Below are positions 7,855 to 16,893 of a DNA stretch of 64,000 bases, one piece after another. Numbering within the stretch: position 1 is the stretch's first letter; each line of letters starts with the position of its first letter. The translations under genes were made by a program, and so were the position numbers. The DNA is from Clostridiales bacterium (GTDB lineage Bacteria; Bacillota; Clostridia; Lachnospirales; Lachnospiraceae). The stretch is from NCBI GenBank assembly GCA_018376135.1, contig JAHABX010000003.1, positions 62,001 through 126,000 of the forward strand. The letters run 5' to 3'. The notes below the pieces were generated by a model that saw nothing but the letters and a program-made list of their open reading frames with translations, was not told where the DNA came from and did no database searches.

Positions 7855-8303
7855 TTGCTCATTCCTCCTTTCCCGGTTGTACTATAGACTCCTATTGATT
7901 CGGTCCTTCACTGAAAAAAACAGCTACTATGACCTCTGCTGATTTCTGCATGTTCAGCGTTGTCTCCTGACAGCGGTTACTCTTTACAGAGCGTTCCATG
8001 CAGACCTCCCTGAGTACCACACGTCTCTTTCCCTCCATCCATCTGCCGCATTTACTGTACATGATTCCGTGTAGCTATTGGGCTTCATCTTGTCCAGCAG
8101 ACTTACCCTCATGCACAGCCTTCTATGCGATTTCTGTTCGTCAGATCAGAGGTTGGCCCGTGGGTTAGTAAGTTCCCCACATCCGGCTTCCTTCAGATTC
8201 CACTTCACGATGGACACCCTTGCCTTCGGCTACATCCTTCCCACTACCGGGCGGATTTGGGACTTGCACCCTTTAGAAACGTGCGCCGCCAGGCGCACTG
8301 ACA

Positions 8304-8356
8304 CAAAAACAGGCACGTCTCCGTCGATAATAATTTATCACTGAAGACGTGCCTGT
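8304..8356 (-). terminator. terminator of the tct-aldolase operon
   Basis: A perfect 12-bp stem, 8345-8356 with 8309-8320 (ACAGGCACGTCT/AGACGTGCCTGT), whose loop can also pair, followed on the minus strand by TTTTTGTGT. The group II intron starts six bases later. Confidence 0.9.
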
Positions 8357-8370
8357 CTTTGGAGCAAGAT

Positions 8371-9153
8371 TTATTTAAGAAGTTTACGAAGTTTTGCGCC
8401 TTCTCCTTCCCAATAATCCTGAAGTATAAAATTTTCAATATTCAGGCTAAAATCCTTAACCCCTAGAGATTCATAATACTCTGCATCTTCTGATCTGTAG
8501 ATCTCACATCTTGGACGTACTCCATGTCCCAATGCCACCTCAATCATTCGACGCTCTGCATTCCGAATATCTTCCTTGTGGTCCTCTACCTCCCAGCCCT
8601 GACTCATGCAATAATCATAACCGCCAAACTGAACCATATCAACTCCGGGTACAGAGCAGATTTCTTCTATATTCTGTATAGCCTCTTTCTTCTCAATCAT
8701 AAAGCAGCAGACAATCTTACGAATCCGTTCCGCATGTGCCAGCGCAGAAATCATTTTTGGTGATTTTATAAACCTTCTTGTAGAAAAACCATAACTTCCC
8801 TGATCAAAAGGTGTATCCGGTCTCAGAGCAGCAATACTCTCTCGAACCTGCTCTGCATTTCGATGATCTGTGAACAGTACCGCCTGAAATCCGGATGCTG
8901 CTGCCTTCTGAGCCACATATAACCGGTTCTGGTAGTCTATCTTAATCATTGTTCCCATCTGATACAGCTCTGCCGCACGTACCATATTTTCCAGATCTTC
9001 CTGTGAAAATGTGGAGTATTCTGCCAGAAATTCTGCATAATCATAATGACCGGTCCCTCCAATAATTTCCATAATATAAGGTTTGGTACTGATCACTCTG
9101 GTAGATACTGTTTTTATTCCTTTTTTCATGCATTCGTGAATTCTGTTATCCAT
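8371..9153 (-). CDS. HpcH/HpaI aldolase family protein
   Basis: 260 residues with the HpcH/HpaI (2-oxo acid class II aldolase) pattern: MIEKKEAIQNIEEICSVPGVD then MVQFGGYDYCMSQG, in which Glu and Asp should bind the metal. Such enzymes split or join pyruvate-type 2-oxo acids and aldehydes. The ATG at 9153 follows GAGAGGG, which overlaps the end of the dehydrogenase gene; an in-frame TTG 18 bases upstream is less likely. It is the last gene of the TTT operon, so it may process the imported acid after oxidation by the preceding dehydrogenase. Confidence 0.85.
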   Translation of the reverse strand: MDNRIHECMKKGIKTVSTRVISTKPYIMEIIGGTGHYDYAEFLAEYSTFSQEDLENMVRAAELYQMGTMIKIDYQNRLYVAQKAAASGFQAVLFTDHRNAEQVRESIAALRPDTPFDQGSYGFSTRRFIKSPKMISALAHAERIRKIVCCFMIEKKEAIQNIEEICSVPGVDMVQFGGYDYCMSQGWEVEDHKEDIRNAERRMIEVALGHGVRPRCEIYRSEDAEYYESLGVKDFSLNIENFILQDYWEGEGAKLRKLLK

Positions 9154-9164
9154 GGATTTCCCTC

Positions 9165-10127
9165 TCAGCAAACCATATTATATGGTTTTTCACCGTCCAA
9201 AAGCATCTTTACCCCGTCCAGAAGCTCGTGAATCATTCCCACGCGAACTTCAGCCACATTTGTGCAGCAATGAGGTGTCATTACAATATTACCAAGAGCT
9301 GCAAGCTCTGGATTTACATTCGGCTCGAATTCCTGTACATCCAGCGCTGCACCTTTAATAATGTGATTTCTCAGGGCTTCCAAAAGTGCTGCTTCCTCTA
9401 CAATCGATCCCCTGGATGCATTAATGAGATATGCATCTTTCTTCATCAAAGACAGTTTCTCCGCATTAATAAAATGCCTGGTCTCCGCTGTAAGCGGAAT
9501 ATGTATGGTAACCACATCTGCGCATGACAGCACTTCCTCTGCAGTCATATATCTGGCTCCTCCCAATTCATCTTCCAGCTTTTCATCAATCCGGGACTGA
9601 TTTGAATAAACAATCTTCATACCCAGACCGTGGGCTTTCTTTGCGACCATACCTCCAATTCTTCCCATACCAATTACACCCAATGTCTTGCCATAGAGAA
9701 CCATATCCCGATAAAAGAACAGTTGACGGGTCATTATCAGGTCTTTTTTAAGTTCCCTGTCATACTGTACCACACCTCTGCAGATACTCATCATCAAAGC
9801 AATTGTCATTTCACTGGTCGCTTCCATTACAGAACGCGGTGCATTCAGCACGTGAATTTTCTTTTCCTTCGCATAAGCCCAGTCTACATTATCATAACCA
9901 GAGCCCACATTACCTACAATTGTAAGTCTTTCTCCGCAATCCATCAGTTCCTTATCCATTTTAAAATCATGATAACAAATAAAGACATCTGCATCACGGA
10001 TCACATCTTTTGCCTCTTCCTTTGTCCAGCAGGCAAGAGCTTCTTTGGGAACCACTACCTCCATATCTTTTACATAATCACAATAGTATTCCACTGGAAT
10101 ATTGTGGCTCAAAACAATTTTTTTCAT
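9165..10127 (-). CDS. D-isomer-specific 2-hydroxyacid dehydrogenase
   Basis: 320 residues. The NAD-binding motif GMGRIG is at about 153-158 inside LGVIGMGRIGGMVAKKA. The catalytic set is visible: Arg239 in NASRGS, Glu266 in DVQEFEP and His286 in MTPHCC. The enzyme interconverts a 2-hydroxy acid and its 2-oxo form in the cytoplasm. It lies between tctA (3-base gap) and the aldolase gene, suggesting that the imported hydroxy acid is oxidised and then cleaved. Glyoxylate or hydroxypyruvate reductase is an alternative name. Confidence 0.9.
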   Translation of the reverse strand: MKKIVLSHNIPVEYYCDYVKDMEVVVPKEALACWTKEEAKDVIRDADVFICYHDFKMDKELMDCGERLTIVGNVGSGYDNVDWAYAKEKKIHVLNAPRSVMEATSEMTIALMMSICRGVVQYDRELKKDLIMTRQLFFYRDMVLYGKTLGVIGMGRIGGMVAKKAHGLGMKIVYSNQSRIDEKLEDELGGARYMTAEEVLSCADVVTIHIPLTAETRHFINAEKLSLMKKDAYLINASRGSIVEEAALLEALRNHIIKGAALDVQEFEPNVNPELAALGNIVMTPHCCTNVAEVRVGMIHELLDGVKMLLDGEKPYNMVC

Positions 10128-10130
10128 ATT

Positions 10131-11612
10131 CTACGCTTCCCTCTGTTCTATAAAATAGCGCCTGATACCCTGTAAAATCGGCCAGCACAGGGAAAGCAAT
10201 GCTACAACAATAAACACACAGCTGATTGGACGGCTGAAGAAAATAGAATAGCTTCCCTGAGTCATAACAAGACTTCTGCGCAGATTGCCTTCACACATCT
10301 GTCCAAGAATAAGCGCCAGCACGATCGGTGACAACGGATAACCTCCCTTTGTCAGCAAATATCCAATTACTCCTGCAATAAACATAACCAGAACATCATA
10401 ATAATTATTATTGATTGCAAAAGATCCAATTGAACAAAGCACCAAAATAACCGGTATCAACACTCTCTTTGGAATCTGAACAATTTTAACAAACATTGGC
10501 TGAGCAGCAAATCCGAGAATCAATACAAATATATTTGCCAGCATAAACCCGGCAAAAATTGTCTGTACAGTTGTCAGGTGAGTCATAAACAACTGCGGTC
10601 CGGGAATAAGATTATGCATCTGGAGTGCACCCAACATTACTGCTGTATTTGCATCTCCGGGAATACCCAATGTAAGCAGCGGAATCAGCGCGCCACCTGT
10701 TGTTCCATTATTAGAAGACTCCGGTGCAGCAATTCCTTCCGGTACTCCGGTACCGAATTTTTCCGGATGCTTAGAAAAACGCCGCTCCATATCATAGGAA
10801 ATAAATGCACTGATATCTCCTCCGGCCCCCGGAATAATACCGATAAAAGTTCCTGTAAGTCCTCCTCTTAAAATTGTTGGTCCAATGATTTTCAAGTCAT
10901 CCTTGCTGGGAAATGGATGTTTTGTTGCCTTTGCAGGCGGACGCTCTGTAAACAGATCTTCACAGGTAATAAAGCACTGACTCAATGCAAAAAGCCCCAC
11001 CAGAACAGGAATAAAAGAAAGACCATTCATCAAATATACGCTTCCAAAATTGTAACGTGTAAACGCAGTAATATTGTCAATTCCAATCAGCGAAAGCAAA
11101 ATACCCAGGCATCCCGACATCAGTCCCTTTACCAGATTCTTTCCACTGATTCCTGCAATTATTGAAAGTCCAAAAAATGCCAGAGCAAAGGACTCCGGTG
11201 CACTAAACTTTAAAGATACCATTGCAATTCTTTGCGCAATCAATATCATGATAATACCCGAAATAATACCTCCTCCAAAAGAGGACAGCGTTGCAATTCC
11301 GAGTGCACGTCCCGCTTCTCCACGTAAAGTAAACGGATATCCATCCAAAACCGTTGCCGCTGCAGATGGAGTTCCTGGTGTATTAATAAGGATCGCTGTA
11401 ATTGAACCTCCATAGAGGGCGCCGCAAAAGATACCTATCAGCATCAACATACCTTCTGCCGGTCCAAGGCTAAATGTAAGAGGCATCAGAAGACAGACCC
11501 CCATCGTTGAAGTCAGTCCCGGCATTGCTCCAAAAGAAATACCCATAATTACTCCGCCAAGTGTACACAGAAGAACAGATGGCTGAAGCACGTTCATAAG
11601 AATTGTAGTCAT
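10131..11612 (-). CDS. tctA: tripartite tricarboxylate transporter large permease TctA
   Basis: 493 residues with about 11-12 hydrophobic segments and strong TctA landmarks: GLTSTMGVCLLMPLTF, GGSITAILINTPGTPSAAATVLDGYP, GIIPGAGGDISAF and GIPGDANTAVMLGAL. It forms the ion-driven channel for a small organic acid delivered by TctC. The start is preceded by AAGGAGG. It lies in the order tctC-tctB-tctA, as in known TTT systems. Confidence 0.95.
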   Translation of the reverse strand: MTTILMNVLQPSVLLCTLGGVIMGISFGAMPGLTSTMGVCLLMPLTFSLGPAEGMLMLIGIFCGALYGGSITAILINTPGTPSAAATVLDGYPFTLRGEAGRALGIATLSSFGGGIISGIIMILIAQRIAMVSLKFSAPESFALAFFGLSIIAGISGKNLVKGLMSGCLGILLSLIGIDNITAFTRYNFGSVYLMNGLSFIPVLVGLFALSQCFITCEDLFTERPPAKATKHPFPSKDDLKIIGPTILRGGLTGTFIGIIPGAGGDISAFISYDMERRFSKHPEKFGTGVPEGIAAPESSNNGTTGGALIPLLTLGIPGDANTAVMLGALQMHNLIPGPQLFMTHLTTVQTIFAGFMLANIFVLILGFAAQPMFVKIVQIPKRVLIPVILVLCSIGSFAINNNYYDVLVMFIAGVIGYLLTKGGYPLSPIVLALILGQMCEGNLRRSLVMTQGSYSIFFSRPISCVFIVVALLSLCWPILQGIRRYFIEQREA

Positions 11613-11624
11613 GATTTGTCCTCC

Positions 11625-12086
11625 TTAAAATAAAAGTCCTTTCGGCAGATTAACATGAAGCAAATTATGGAATATGAAATACAGCACAGCTACTACAATA
11701 ATCGGGAGTACGGCTGAAAGTATTTTGTTTTTCTCGTGCACCTTAAAATAATAGTTCATACCATATTGGAACACCACAGAACTAACAATAAATCCTATTT
11801 CCTTAATGCAGATAATATATGCCAGTGTGATTCCCATAGTAACCCACACACGAAGATTTTCCTTTTTAAATATTTTTACTTCCTGTAATTCCTCTGGAAT
11901 CTTCTCTTTTCTGGATAATATCAATTCCAAAACAGATAGTGCGATCACCAGTACGCACATAATACGCGGAAAATATCCCGGTCCAACAGCCCCATTACTT
12001 CCAGGCGGAAAACTTAATGACACGATAAAAAATACAACTGCTACGGCAATAAATACACAGGCAATTATATTAGCAATTTTTTTCAC
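11625..12086 (-). CDS. tctB: tripartite tricarboxylate transporter small permease TctB
   Basis: 153 residues from a GTG start (KKIANIIACVFIAVAVVFF), chosen because AAAGGAGG lies 10 bases upstream. An alternative start further upstream would run into the tctC-tctB hairpin. Four hydrophobic segments fit TctB. It is the small membrane partner of TctA. Confidence 0.85.
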   Translation of the reverse strand: MKKIANIIACVFIAVAVVFFIVSLSFPPGSNGAVGPGYFPRIMCVLVIALSVLELILSRKEKIPEELQEVKIFKKENLRVWVTMGITLAYIICIKEIGFIVSSVVFQYGMNYYFKVHEKNKILSAVLPIIVVAVLYFIFHNLLHVNLPKGLLF

Positions 12087-12107
12087 TGTACAAAATCCTC
12101 CTTTGTC

Positions 12108-12144
12108 AAGACGGGGCAAGACATCAAACGCCTTGCCCCGTCTT
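12108..12144 (-). promoter_or_regulatory. strong stem-loop between tctC and tctB
   Basis: A perfect 13-bp stem (12108-12120 with 12132-12144, AAGACGGGGCAAG) with an 11-base loop. No T-run follows, only TTGACAAAGGAGG carrying the tctB SD. It is better read as an mRNA-stabilising or processing hairpin that keeps binding-protein mRNA high than as a full terminator. Confidence 0.7.
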
Positions 12145-12154
12145 ATATAACCAT

Positions 12155-13261
12155 TTATTTTTCTACTGCAATACCCAATTCCTGAGTCATTTCATCGCAG
12201 ATCTTATCCATACCACTTAACAGTTCGCCAAAGGCAGCTGCATCCATGTAATTACTGGTAAAACTGTTGTTCTGCATGAACTCCTGCACTTCTGGCTGCG
12301 CCAGTGCATAACGGGTAGCTGCATCAACTGCATCCAGAACTTCCTGAGAGGTTCCCTTTGGAGCCAGGAATCCACGATATACGACTACGCTGGAGGCCTC
12401 GCCATATCCGCACTCAGCTGCGGTCGGTACTTCCGGAAATGCTTCCAGACGTTCCGGACTGAAAGTCATAAGCATTTTCAAAAGACCGGAATCCAGATAG
12501 GTCTTACACTCTGCATCAGATACCGGCACACATTCTACGTTTCCGCCTGCTGCTGCAATTGCTGCCGGTCCACCGCCGTCGCACGGAACATGAACGATAT
12601 CCACATCAGCAATACTTGCAAATTTAGCCGCTAACAGATGCCATGGACCTCCGATACCAGAATTGGAAAAACGAACTTTTCCAGGATTTTCTTTCATATA
12701 GTCCACGAAATCTTCAACTGTATCATACGGAGCTGCTGCAGGAACACAAATTGTTCCATAGCACGCATTAAAGTTGCAAATCGGTTCAAAATCTTTATAG
12801 CTGTACTCAAAGTCCGTCGTGTATGGCAAACCATTCAATTCTGCAACACCTGCAGTAATACAGCTTCCATCATTGGGGTCAGTTGCTCCTGCTGCAAATC
12901 CAATTGCACATCCACCGCCAGATTTGTTAACAACAGTAACTGGTACATTCAGATATTCTTCCATATAGATTGCCAGCTGACGAATAAGCGTGTCTGTACC
13001 GCCGCCTGCTGACGGAGGAACCGTAATCTGAAGAGAAGATGCCGGATAATTATCGATCGGTGTCAAATCTGCATCTGCAGTTGTCTCTGCTGGAGCTTCT
13101 GCCTCTTCGCTTTCTTCTGTCAATTCTTCTGCCGGTGCCTCTGTTTCTTCGCTTTTCTCTGGAGCCGGTGCCGGTGCTTCTGTCTTACCAGTGGAACCAC
13201 ATGCAGTTACACAGAGCATCGCAGCTGTAAGAAGCAGTGCTACGAGTTTCTTGTTTTTCAT
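12155..13261 (-). CDS. tctC: tripartite tricarboxylate transporter substrate-binding lipoprotein TctC
   Basis: 368 residues from the ATG after AAGGAGG. The signal peptide has a lipobox near LCVTAC, then an acidic Glu/Ala/Pro-rich spacer to about residue 65. The TctC/BugT fold follows: LQITVPPSAGGGTDTLIRQL, VVNKSGGGCAIGFA and IGGPWHLLAAKF. It captures a carboxylate outside the cell and delivers it to TctAB. It is the first gene of the operon; a plausible promoter lies about 80 bases upstream. Confidence 0.93.
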   Translation of the reverse strand: MKNKKLVALLLTAAMLCVTACGSTGKTEAPAPAPEKSEETEAPAEELTEESEEAEAPAETTADADLTPIDNYPASSLQITVPPSAGGGTDTLIRQLAIYMEEYLNVPVTVVNKSGGGCAIGFAAGATDPNDGSCITAGVAELNGLPYTTDFEYSYKDFEPICNFNACYGTICVPAAAPYDTVEDFVDYMKENPGKVRFSNSGIGGPWHLLAAKFASIADVDIVHVPCDGGGPAAIAAAGGNVECVPVSDAECKTYLDSGLLKMLMTFSPERLEAFPEVPTAAECGYGEASSVVVYRGFLAPKGTSQEVLDAVDAATRYALAQPEVQEFMQNNSFTSNYMDAAAFGELLSGMDKICDEMTQELGIAVEK

Positions 13262-13334
13262 TCTTTTACCTCCTTGGTTTTCCGAAATCATTAAAATGCA
13301 TTTTTCTTTATTTGCACTTGCATTTCATGTATTT

Positions 13335-13362
13335 AGCATATCATTTTTCTCATTTTTTTCAA
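13335..13362 (-). promoter_or_regulatory. probable promoter of the tctCBA operon
   Basis: TTGAAA at 13362-13357 and TATGCT at 13340-13335 with a 16-base spacer, in an AT-rich stretch before tctC. The weak -10 would suit activation by the nearby two-component system. Confidence 0.45.
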
Positions 13363-13523
13363 TTTGGAATGTTTTACAAGGTTTTTATGTGTATTTTATC
13401 TAATTCCAACAGCATTTGTGTCATTTTTTTGTCACTTTTAGACCAAAACTGGTTTTAACATTTTCTTAACATATTTGTGCAAAATTTGTGGCAGCACCTG
13501 ACACAATTCGAATTTCTGTTCGA

Positions 13524-13552
13524 TTGACGATTAAAAAACTCAATGCTACTAT
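13524..13552 (+). promoter_or_regulatory. promoter of the TIM-barrel isomerase gene
   Basis: TTGACG at 13524-13529, 17-base spacer, TACTAT at 13547-13552, followed by an AAAGGAGGAG SD. It is divergent from the tctC promoter. The 260 bases between the genes hold no other clear feature. Confidence 0.75.
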
Positions 13553-13577
13553 GAGCGCAAAAAGGAGGAGAACATCC

Positions 13578-14522
13578 ATGACAAATTTCGAATCACTTGT
13601 ATGTTTTGGCTTCAGCCCCAGCATGCTGTTTCCAAAATCTTTTGAAGATCCGCTGACACATTTTTCTGCCATTAAGCTCTGCTGCCGCTGTCCCGGATAC
13701 GAAACCTTTGAAACTTTTCTTCCCGAAAATGATTTGCTGAGAAAAGCCTGTATCCGGGAAATGAAAACCTACGGAAAACAACTGCGTTACAATACAACAG
13801 GCGACTTCCAGGTTGATGGACCGTATAATCCATGTAGTGATAACCCTGAATATCGCAAACAGGCACTTGATCTTGTAAAAATGCATATAGAATTTGCCGC
13901 CGAAGCAGAATCCCCTTTCATTGTTGTGACAGGATGCCCTGACAAGGGTGAAGAACGCCGTCCGGAACTTAAAAAACTTTATATGGAATATTTTTTACAG
14001 ATAGCAGAATACTGCAGACAATACAATATGGATATTCTGATTGAACCAATCGAAAGACACCGGTTCAAAAAACTTCTCCTGGGTCCTACCGAAGAATGTG
14101 CCTCTTTTATTCTGGATGCTCAAAAAGCAGGTGCACACAATGCCCATCTTATGATGGATACCGCCCACCTTCCTCTGATGGGGGAAACTATCGACCATGC
14201 TCTTAAAGTGTCTCTTCCAGCCGGACTTCTGCATGTACATATGGGAGATGCTGTTCTGAATGAATCCAGCACTTTTTATGGACACACGCATCCTCCAGTA
14301 GGTGTTCAGGGTGGTCTTTTTGATCTCGATGAACTAACCAGACAATTTATAGAAATGTTTAACCATGGATATATTCCAAAAAAACCGGGCAGGAAACGTG
14401 CAAGTATTTCTCTGGAAGTAAAACCATATCCCGGATGCAGTGAAATAACTTCCATCCAGCTAATGTACGAAAAAGTGAAATCTGCCTGTGATTCTGCAGC
14501 CGAACAACTGGGGATCTATTAA
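13578..14522 (+). CDS. sugar phosphate isomerase/epimerase-like TIM-barrel protein
   Basis: 314 residues of the xylose-isomerase-like TIM barrel (AP endonuclease 2) superfamily. Expected metal ligands are present: Glu156 in LIEPIERH, Asp194 and His197 in MMDTAH, His221 in HVHMGD and Glu280 in SLEVKP. The frame is open about 90 bases upstream, but AAAGGAGG fixes the ATG. It is divergent from the TTT operon and probably isomerises or epimerises the imported acid or a derived keto sugar. The exact substrate cannot be read. Confidence 0.85.
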   Translation: MTNFESLVCFGFSPSMLFPKSFEDPLTHFSAIKLCCRCPGYETFETFLPENDLLRKACIREMKTYGKQLRYNTTGDFQVDGPYNPCSDNPEYRKQALDLVKMHIEFAAEAESPFIVVTGCPDKGEERRPELKKLYMEYFLQIAEYCRQYNMDILIEPIERHRFKKLLLGPTEECASFILDAQKAGAHNAHLMMDTAHLPLMGETIDHALKVSLPAGLLHVHMGDAVLNESSTFYGHTHPPVGVQGGLFDLDELTRQFIEMFNHGYIPKKPGRKRASISLEVKPYPGCSEITSIQLMYEKVKSACDSAAEQLGIY

Positions 14523-14531
14523 AGAATAGAA

Positions 14532-14555
14532 AAAGACTCCTTTACAGGAGTCTTT
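14532..14555. terminator. bidirectional terminator between the isomerase and the histidine kinase
   Basis: A 10-bp perfect stem AAAGACTCCT/AGGAGTCTTT with loop TTAC, flanked by A-rich and T-rich arms. The histidine kinase stop codon lies in the loop. Confidence 0.85.
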
Positions 14556-16026
14556 CTCCACTGGGGATATGAACCTTGACAACAGTCCCCCTGTTCTCCT
14601 CACTATCCAGCGTAAGCGTATATCCCAAAAGCGATGCAATCTCATTTGCAATCGCCAATCCAAGTCCTGTTCCTCCTCTGTCTCCTGTATTCGAGGCTCG
14701 AAACTGGTGTTGAAAAACATGTCCAATCTCTTTCTGAGGAATACCGCGCCCTTCGTCCTGAACCATCAGCAATAAATCGGTTCCTATACCAAACAATGAA
14801 ATATAAACGTTTGTATTTTCATTACTGTATTTTATTGAATTCTCCACAAAAATAATAACCAATTGCCGGAGACGAGTGTAATTGCCAGATACGACGGTAA
14901 GCTCCGGCGGCAGATCCTGCCTCAAATGCAATCCTATATTTTTCAGAGCCGCTGCCGGATACAGGCTTTTATAGATATCCTTCAGTATGTCTGCCAGACA
15001 ACAAGGTACCTTTTCCATAGAATAATTAGGTGTCTGAAGTCTGGAAAGAGTCAGCAGATCATCAACCATCTCCTGAACATATAACGTCTCCTTCAGAATA
15101 CTGTCATAATATTCCGGAAGTTCTTCCGGCTCTGCAAGTCCGTCTTTCAAAAGTTCTACCTGAGCACGAAGCGCCGCAACCGGAGTACGAAGCTCATGCG
15201 ACACATTATTAAAGAAATTCCGACGATTTTCATCATCCTGATCCCGCCTTTTCTGTTCTTCCTCTAATCTGTCTGCCACCTCGTCCAGCGTCCTCGCCAG
15301 CCTGCCAATTTCATCACTTCGTTTAGCAGCTGCCCCACTGGTAAAATGACTGAGTGACCATGTTTCCAGTGCACGGGTAATATTGTTAAGAGGAGATTCC
15401 AGAATCTCTGAAAATCCTCTCTGCGCACGGAAAAGAAGCACAAACGTCAGAATAATGGAAACTCCTACCGCCAAAAAAACCGGTATCAGACGCTGTAACA
15501 CGTCCCTCATAAATATGGTAGTGATCACCATTCCGCCGGACATTCCATGCGTTCCCTGAATAGGGACAGCAACCGTCCATCGTTTAAAATGATTGGCTAT
15601 TCCCGGTCCTTCTGTAACCATGCGGTTCTGCAGAATCGCCTTCCGAAACACACCAAAAAATTCCGGAGGCAGAACTTCAAAGGTCACTCGTTCTGCTTCC
15701 TCATTATACTGACTGGTAATACCATTGGGAAACACTACAAATATTCGAACTTTCTCAGGTCTTGCATATTTATTCAGGTCATCCAGCTGTTGAAGATACC
15801 AGCCTGTACGGGAATCATTAAAGTATGTTTCCATCATAGGCTGTTCCATAGTATCCTCAAACTGTCTTGCCACACGATCTGCCATATCAACCAGCTCATC
15901 CGTATACAGATAACTCAGATTAATATAACAAAATGCAATCAAGATCACAGCATTGACACAAAGCATTGCAACTGCATATGTCTTCGATATCCGCTTTACT
16001 AACGAAGATTCTCTTTTATCGTTCAA
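14542..16026 (-). CDS. sensor histidine kinase, TctE-like context
   Basis: About 494 residues from a TTG that overlaps the response-regulator end by 11 bases; the start is uncertain because no good SD is seen. A first membrane helix (AVAMLCVNAVILIAFCYINL), an extracellular sensor region of about 140 residues, a second helix (VFLAVGVSIILTFVLL), a HAMP-like stretch, the phosphorylation box NNVSHELRTPVAALRAQ and an ATPase domain with NSIKYS, DEGRGIP and GTGLGLAI are visible. It forms one operon with the response regulator. Placed beside a TTT operon, it resembles TctD/TctE pairs that sense the transported acid. Confidence 0.88.
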   Translation of the reverse strand: MNDKRESSLVKRISKTYAVAMLCVNAVILIAFCYINLSYLYTDELVDMADRVARQFEDTMEQPMMETYFNDSRTGWYLQQLDDLNKYARPEKVRIFVVFPNGITSQYNEEAERVTFEVLPPEFFGVFRKAILQNRMVTEGPGIANHFKRWTVAVPIQGTHGMSGGMVITTIFMRDVLQRLIPVFLAVGVSIILTFVLLFRAQRGFSEILESPLNNITRALETWSLSHFTSGAAAKRSDEIGRLARTLDEVADRLEEEQKRRDQDDENRRNFFNNVSHELRTPVAALRAQVELLKDGLAEPEELPEYYDSILKETLYVQEMVDDLLTLSRLQTPNYSMEKVPCCLADILKDIYKSLYPAAALKNIGLHLRQDLPPELTVVSGNYTRLRQLVIIFVENSIKYSNENTNVYISLFGIGTDLLLMVQDEGRGIPQKEIGHVFQHQFRASNTGDRGGTGLGLAIANEIASLLGYTLTLDSEENRGTVVKVHIPSGERLL

Positions 16027-16708
16027 TATACTCAAACTGATATCCAACTCCCCATATGGTCTTAATATCCCAATTCGGATGAGGCTGCTGTGAAAGTGCA
16101 AGACGCATTCTTTTCACCTGTGAATCTACAGCACGGATATCTCCGCGATAGTCTTCTCCCCACAGCATCTCCAAAAGCGCCTCTCTTGTAAAGGTTCGCT
16201 GAGGCTTACCGGCAAGTGTCCATAAAATCTCAATTGCCTTTTTTGCCAGACCAAGCGGTTCTCCGTTTACTGTAACGGAATAGCTGGACAAATCGATTCT
16301 CAGGTTATCTATACTGAGTACCTGATGAGCAGAAAGATCACTGTAGCTGCTCATTCTCCTCAGTACCGCTCGGATTCTTGCCATGACCTCTCCTGGACTA
16401 AATGGTTTTACAATATAATCATCTGCCCCTATATCCAGCCCCATAATTCTCTCAAAATCCTCTCCTCTTGCCGTAATCAGAATAATTGGTATCGTACTTT
16501 CTTTCCTGATATGTCGACAAACCTCAAAACCATCCACTTTAGGCATCATAACATCCAAAAGCACCAGGCTGACATGATTCTTTTCATATAAGTCAAGTGC
16601 CTGCTGTCCATCTTCTGCCAAAATAACATCATAACCGGCATTCAGCGCATAGCGTTCCAGAACAGACAGTATCTGTTTATTATCATCAGCTATCAATAAC
16701 GTAGCCAT
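16016..16708 (-). CDS. OmpR-family response regulator, TctD-like context
   Basis: 230 residues: receiver domain with acidic pocket ADD at 7-9, phospho-acceptor Asp52 (LLDVMMPK) and Lys in YIVKPFSPGE, then a winged-helix DNA-binding domain ending IKTIWGVGYQFEY. It lies upstream of and overlaps the kinase. It is the likely regulator of the neighbouring tct operon and divergent isomerase. SD GGAGG lies before the ATG. Confidence 0.93.
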   Translation of the reverse strand: MATLLIADDNKQILSVLERYALNAGYDVILAEDGQQALDLYEKNHVSLVLLDVMMPKVDGFEVCRHIRKESTIPIILITARGEDFERIMGLDIGADDYIVKPFSPGEVMARIRAVLRRMSSYSDLSAHQVLSIDNLRIDLSSYSVTVNGEPLGLAKKAIEILWTLAGKPQRTFTREALLEMLWGEDYRGDIRAVDSQVKRMRLALSQQPHPNWDIKTIWGVGYQFEYIER

Positions 16709-16754
16709 ACAATTATCCTCCGCTTCCTTTGCACTTTCTTAACAATTCGTATCC

Positions 16755-16783
16755 ATTATAATGCATAAAACGAGAGTTTACAA
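16755..16783 (-). promoter_or_regulatory. promoter of the two-component operon
   Basis: TTGTAA at 16783-16778, 17-base spacer, perfect TATAAT at 16760-16755, about 45 bases before the response-regulator ATG. Confidence 0.8.
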
Positions 16784-16836
16784 GCAACGAAAAAATATCA
16801 TTTTTTCATAATCACGTTATAGTTTTCACTTTTATC

Positions 16837-16867
16837 ACACAAAAGCAGCAGCTCAACGAGCTGCTGC
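16837..16867 (-). terminator. terminator of the 178-residue hypothetical gene
   Basis: A perfect 10-bp stem (16845-16854 with 16858-16867, GCAGCAGCTC) and a 3-base loop, followed on the minus strand by TTTTGTGTG. Confidence 0.85.
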
Positions 16868-16893
16868 AAATATTCAATATATCTCCACTATAG

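Larger units (their letters stand above)
7464..8298 (-). mobile_element. group II intron with its reverse transcriptase largely deleted
   Basis: On the minus strand the element begins GTGCGCC at 8298, the group II 5' consensus (GUGYG), followed by AGGGTGCAAGTCCC typical of domain I. It ends CTCCTACTCGAT at 7464. Domain V is the 34-base hairpin at 7534-7501 (CCGCCGTGTACC/GGTACGCACGGTGG arms), directly followed by domain VI. Total length is about 835 bases, roughly a third of an intact ORF-bearing intron. The 5' boundary lies six bases after the T-run of the terminator at 8304-8356, a placement known for bacterial class C introns. The RNA ends look intact while the encoded protein is only a stub, so any mobility would need a protein from elsewhere. 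Confidence 0.85.

Noticed and set aside
13262..13577. A possible sigma-54 promoter before tctC or the isomerase (GTGGCA near 13489)
   Set aside because: No GC lies at the required 10-base spacing from the GG; sigma-70-type elements fit better.
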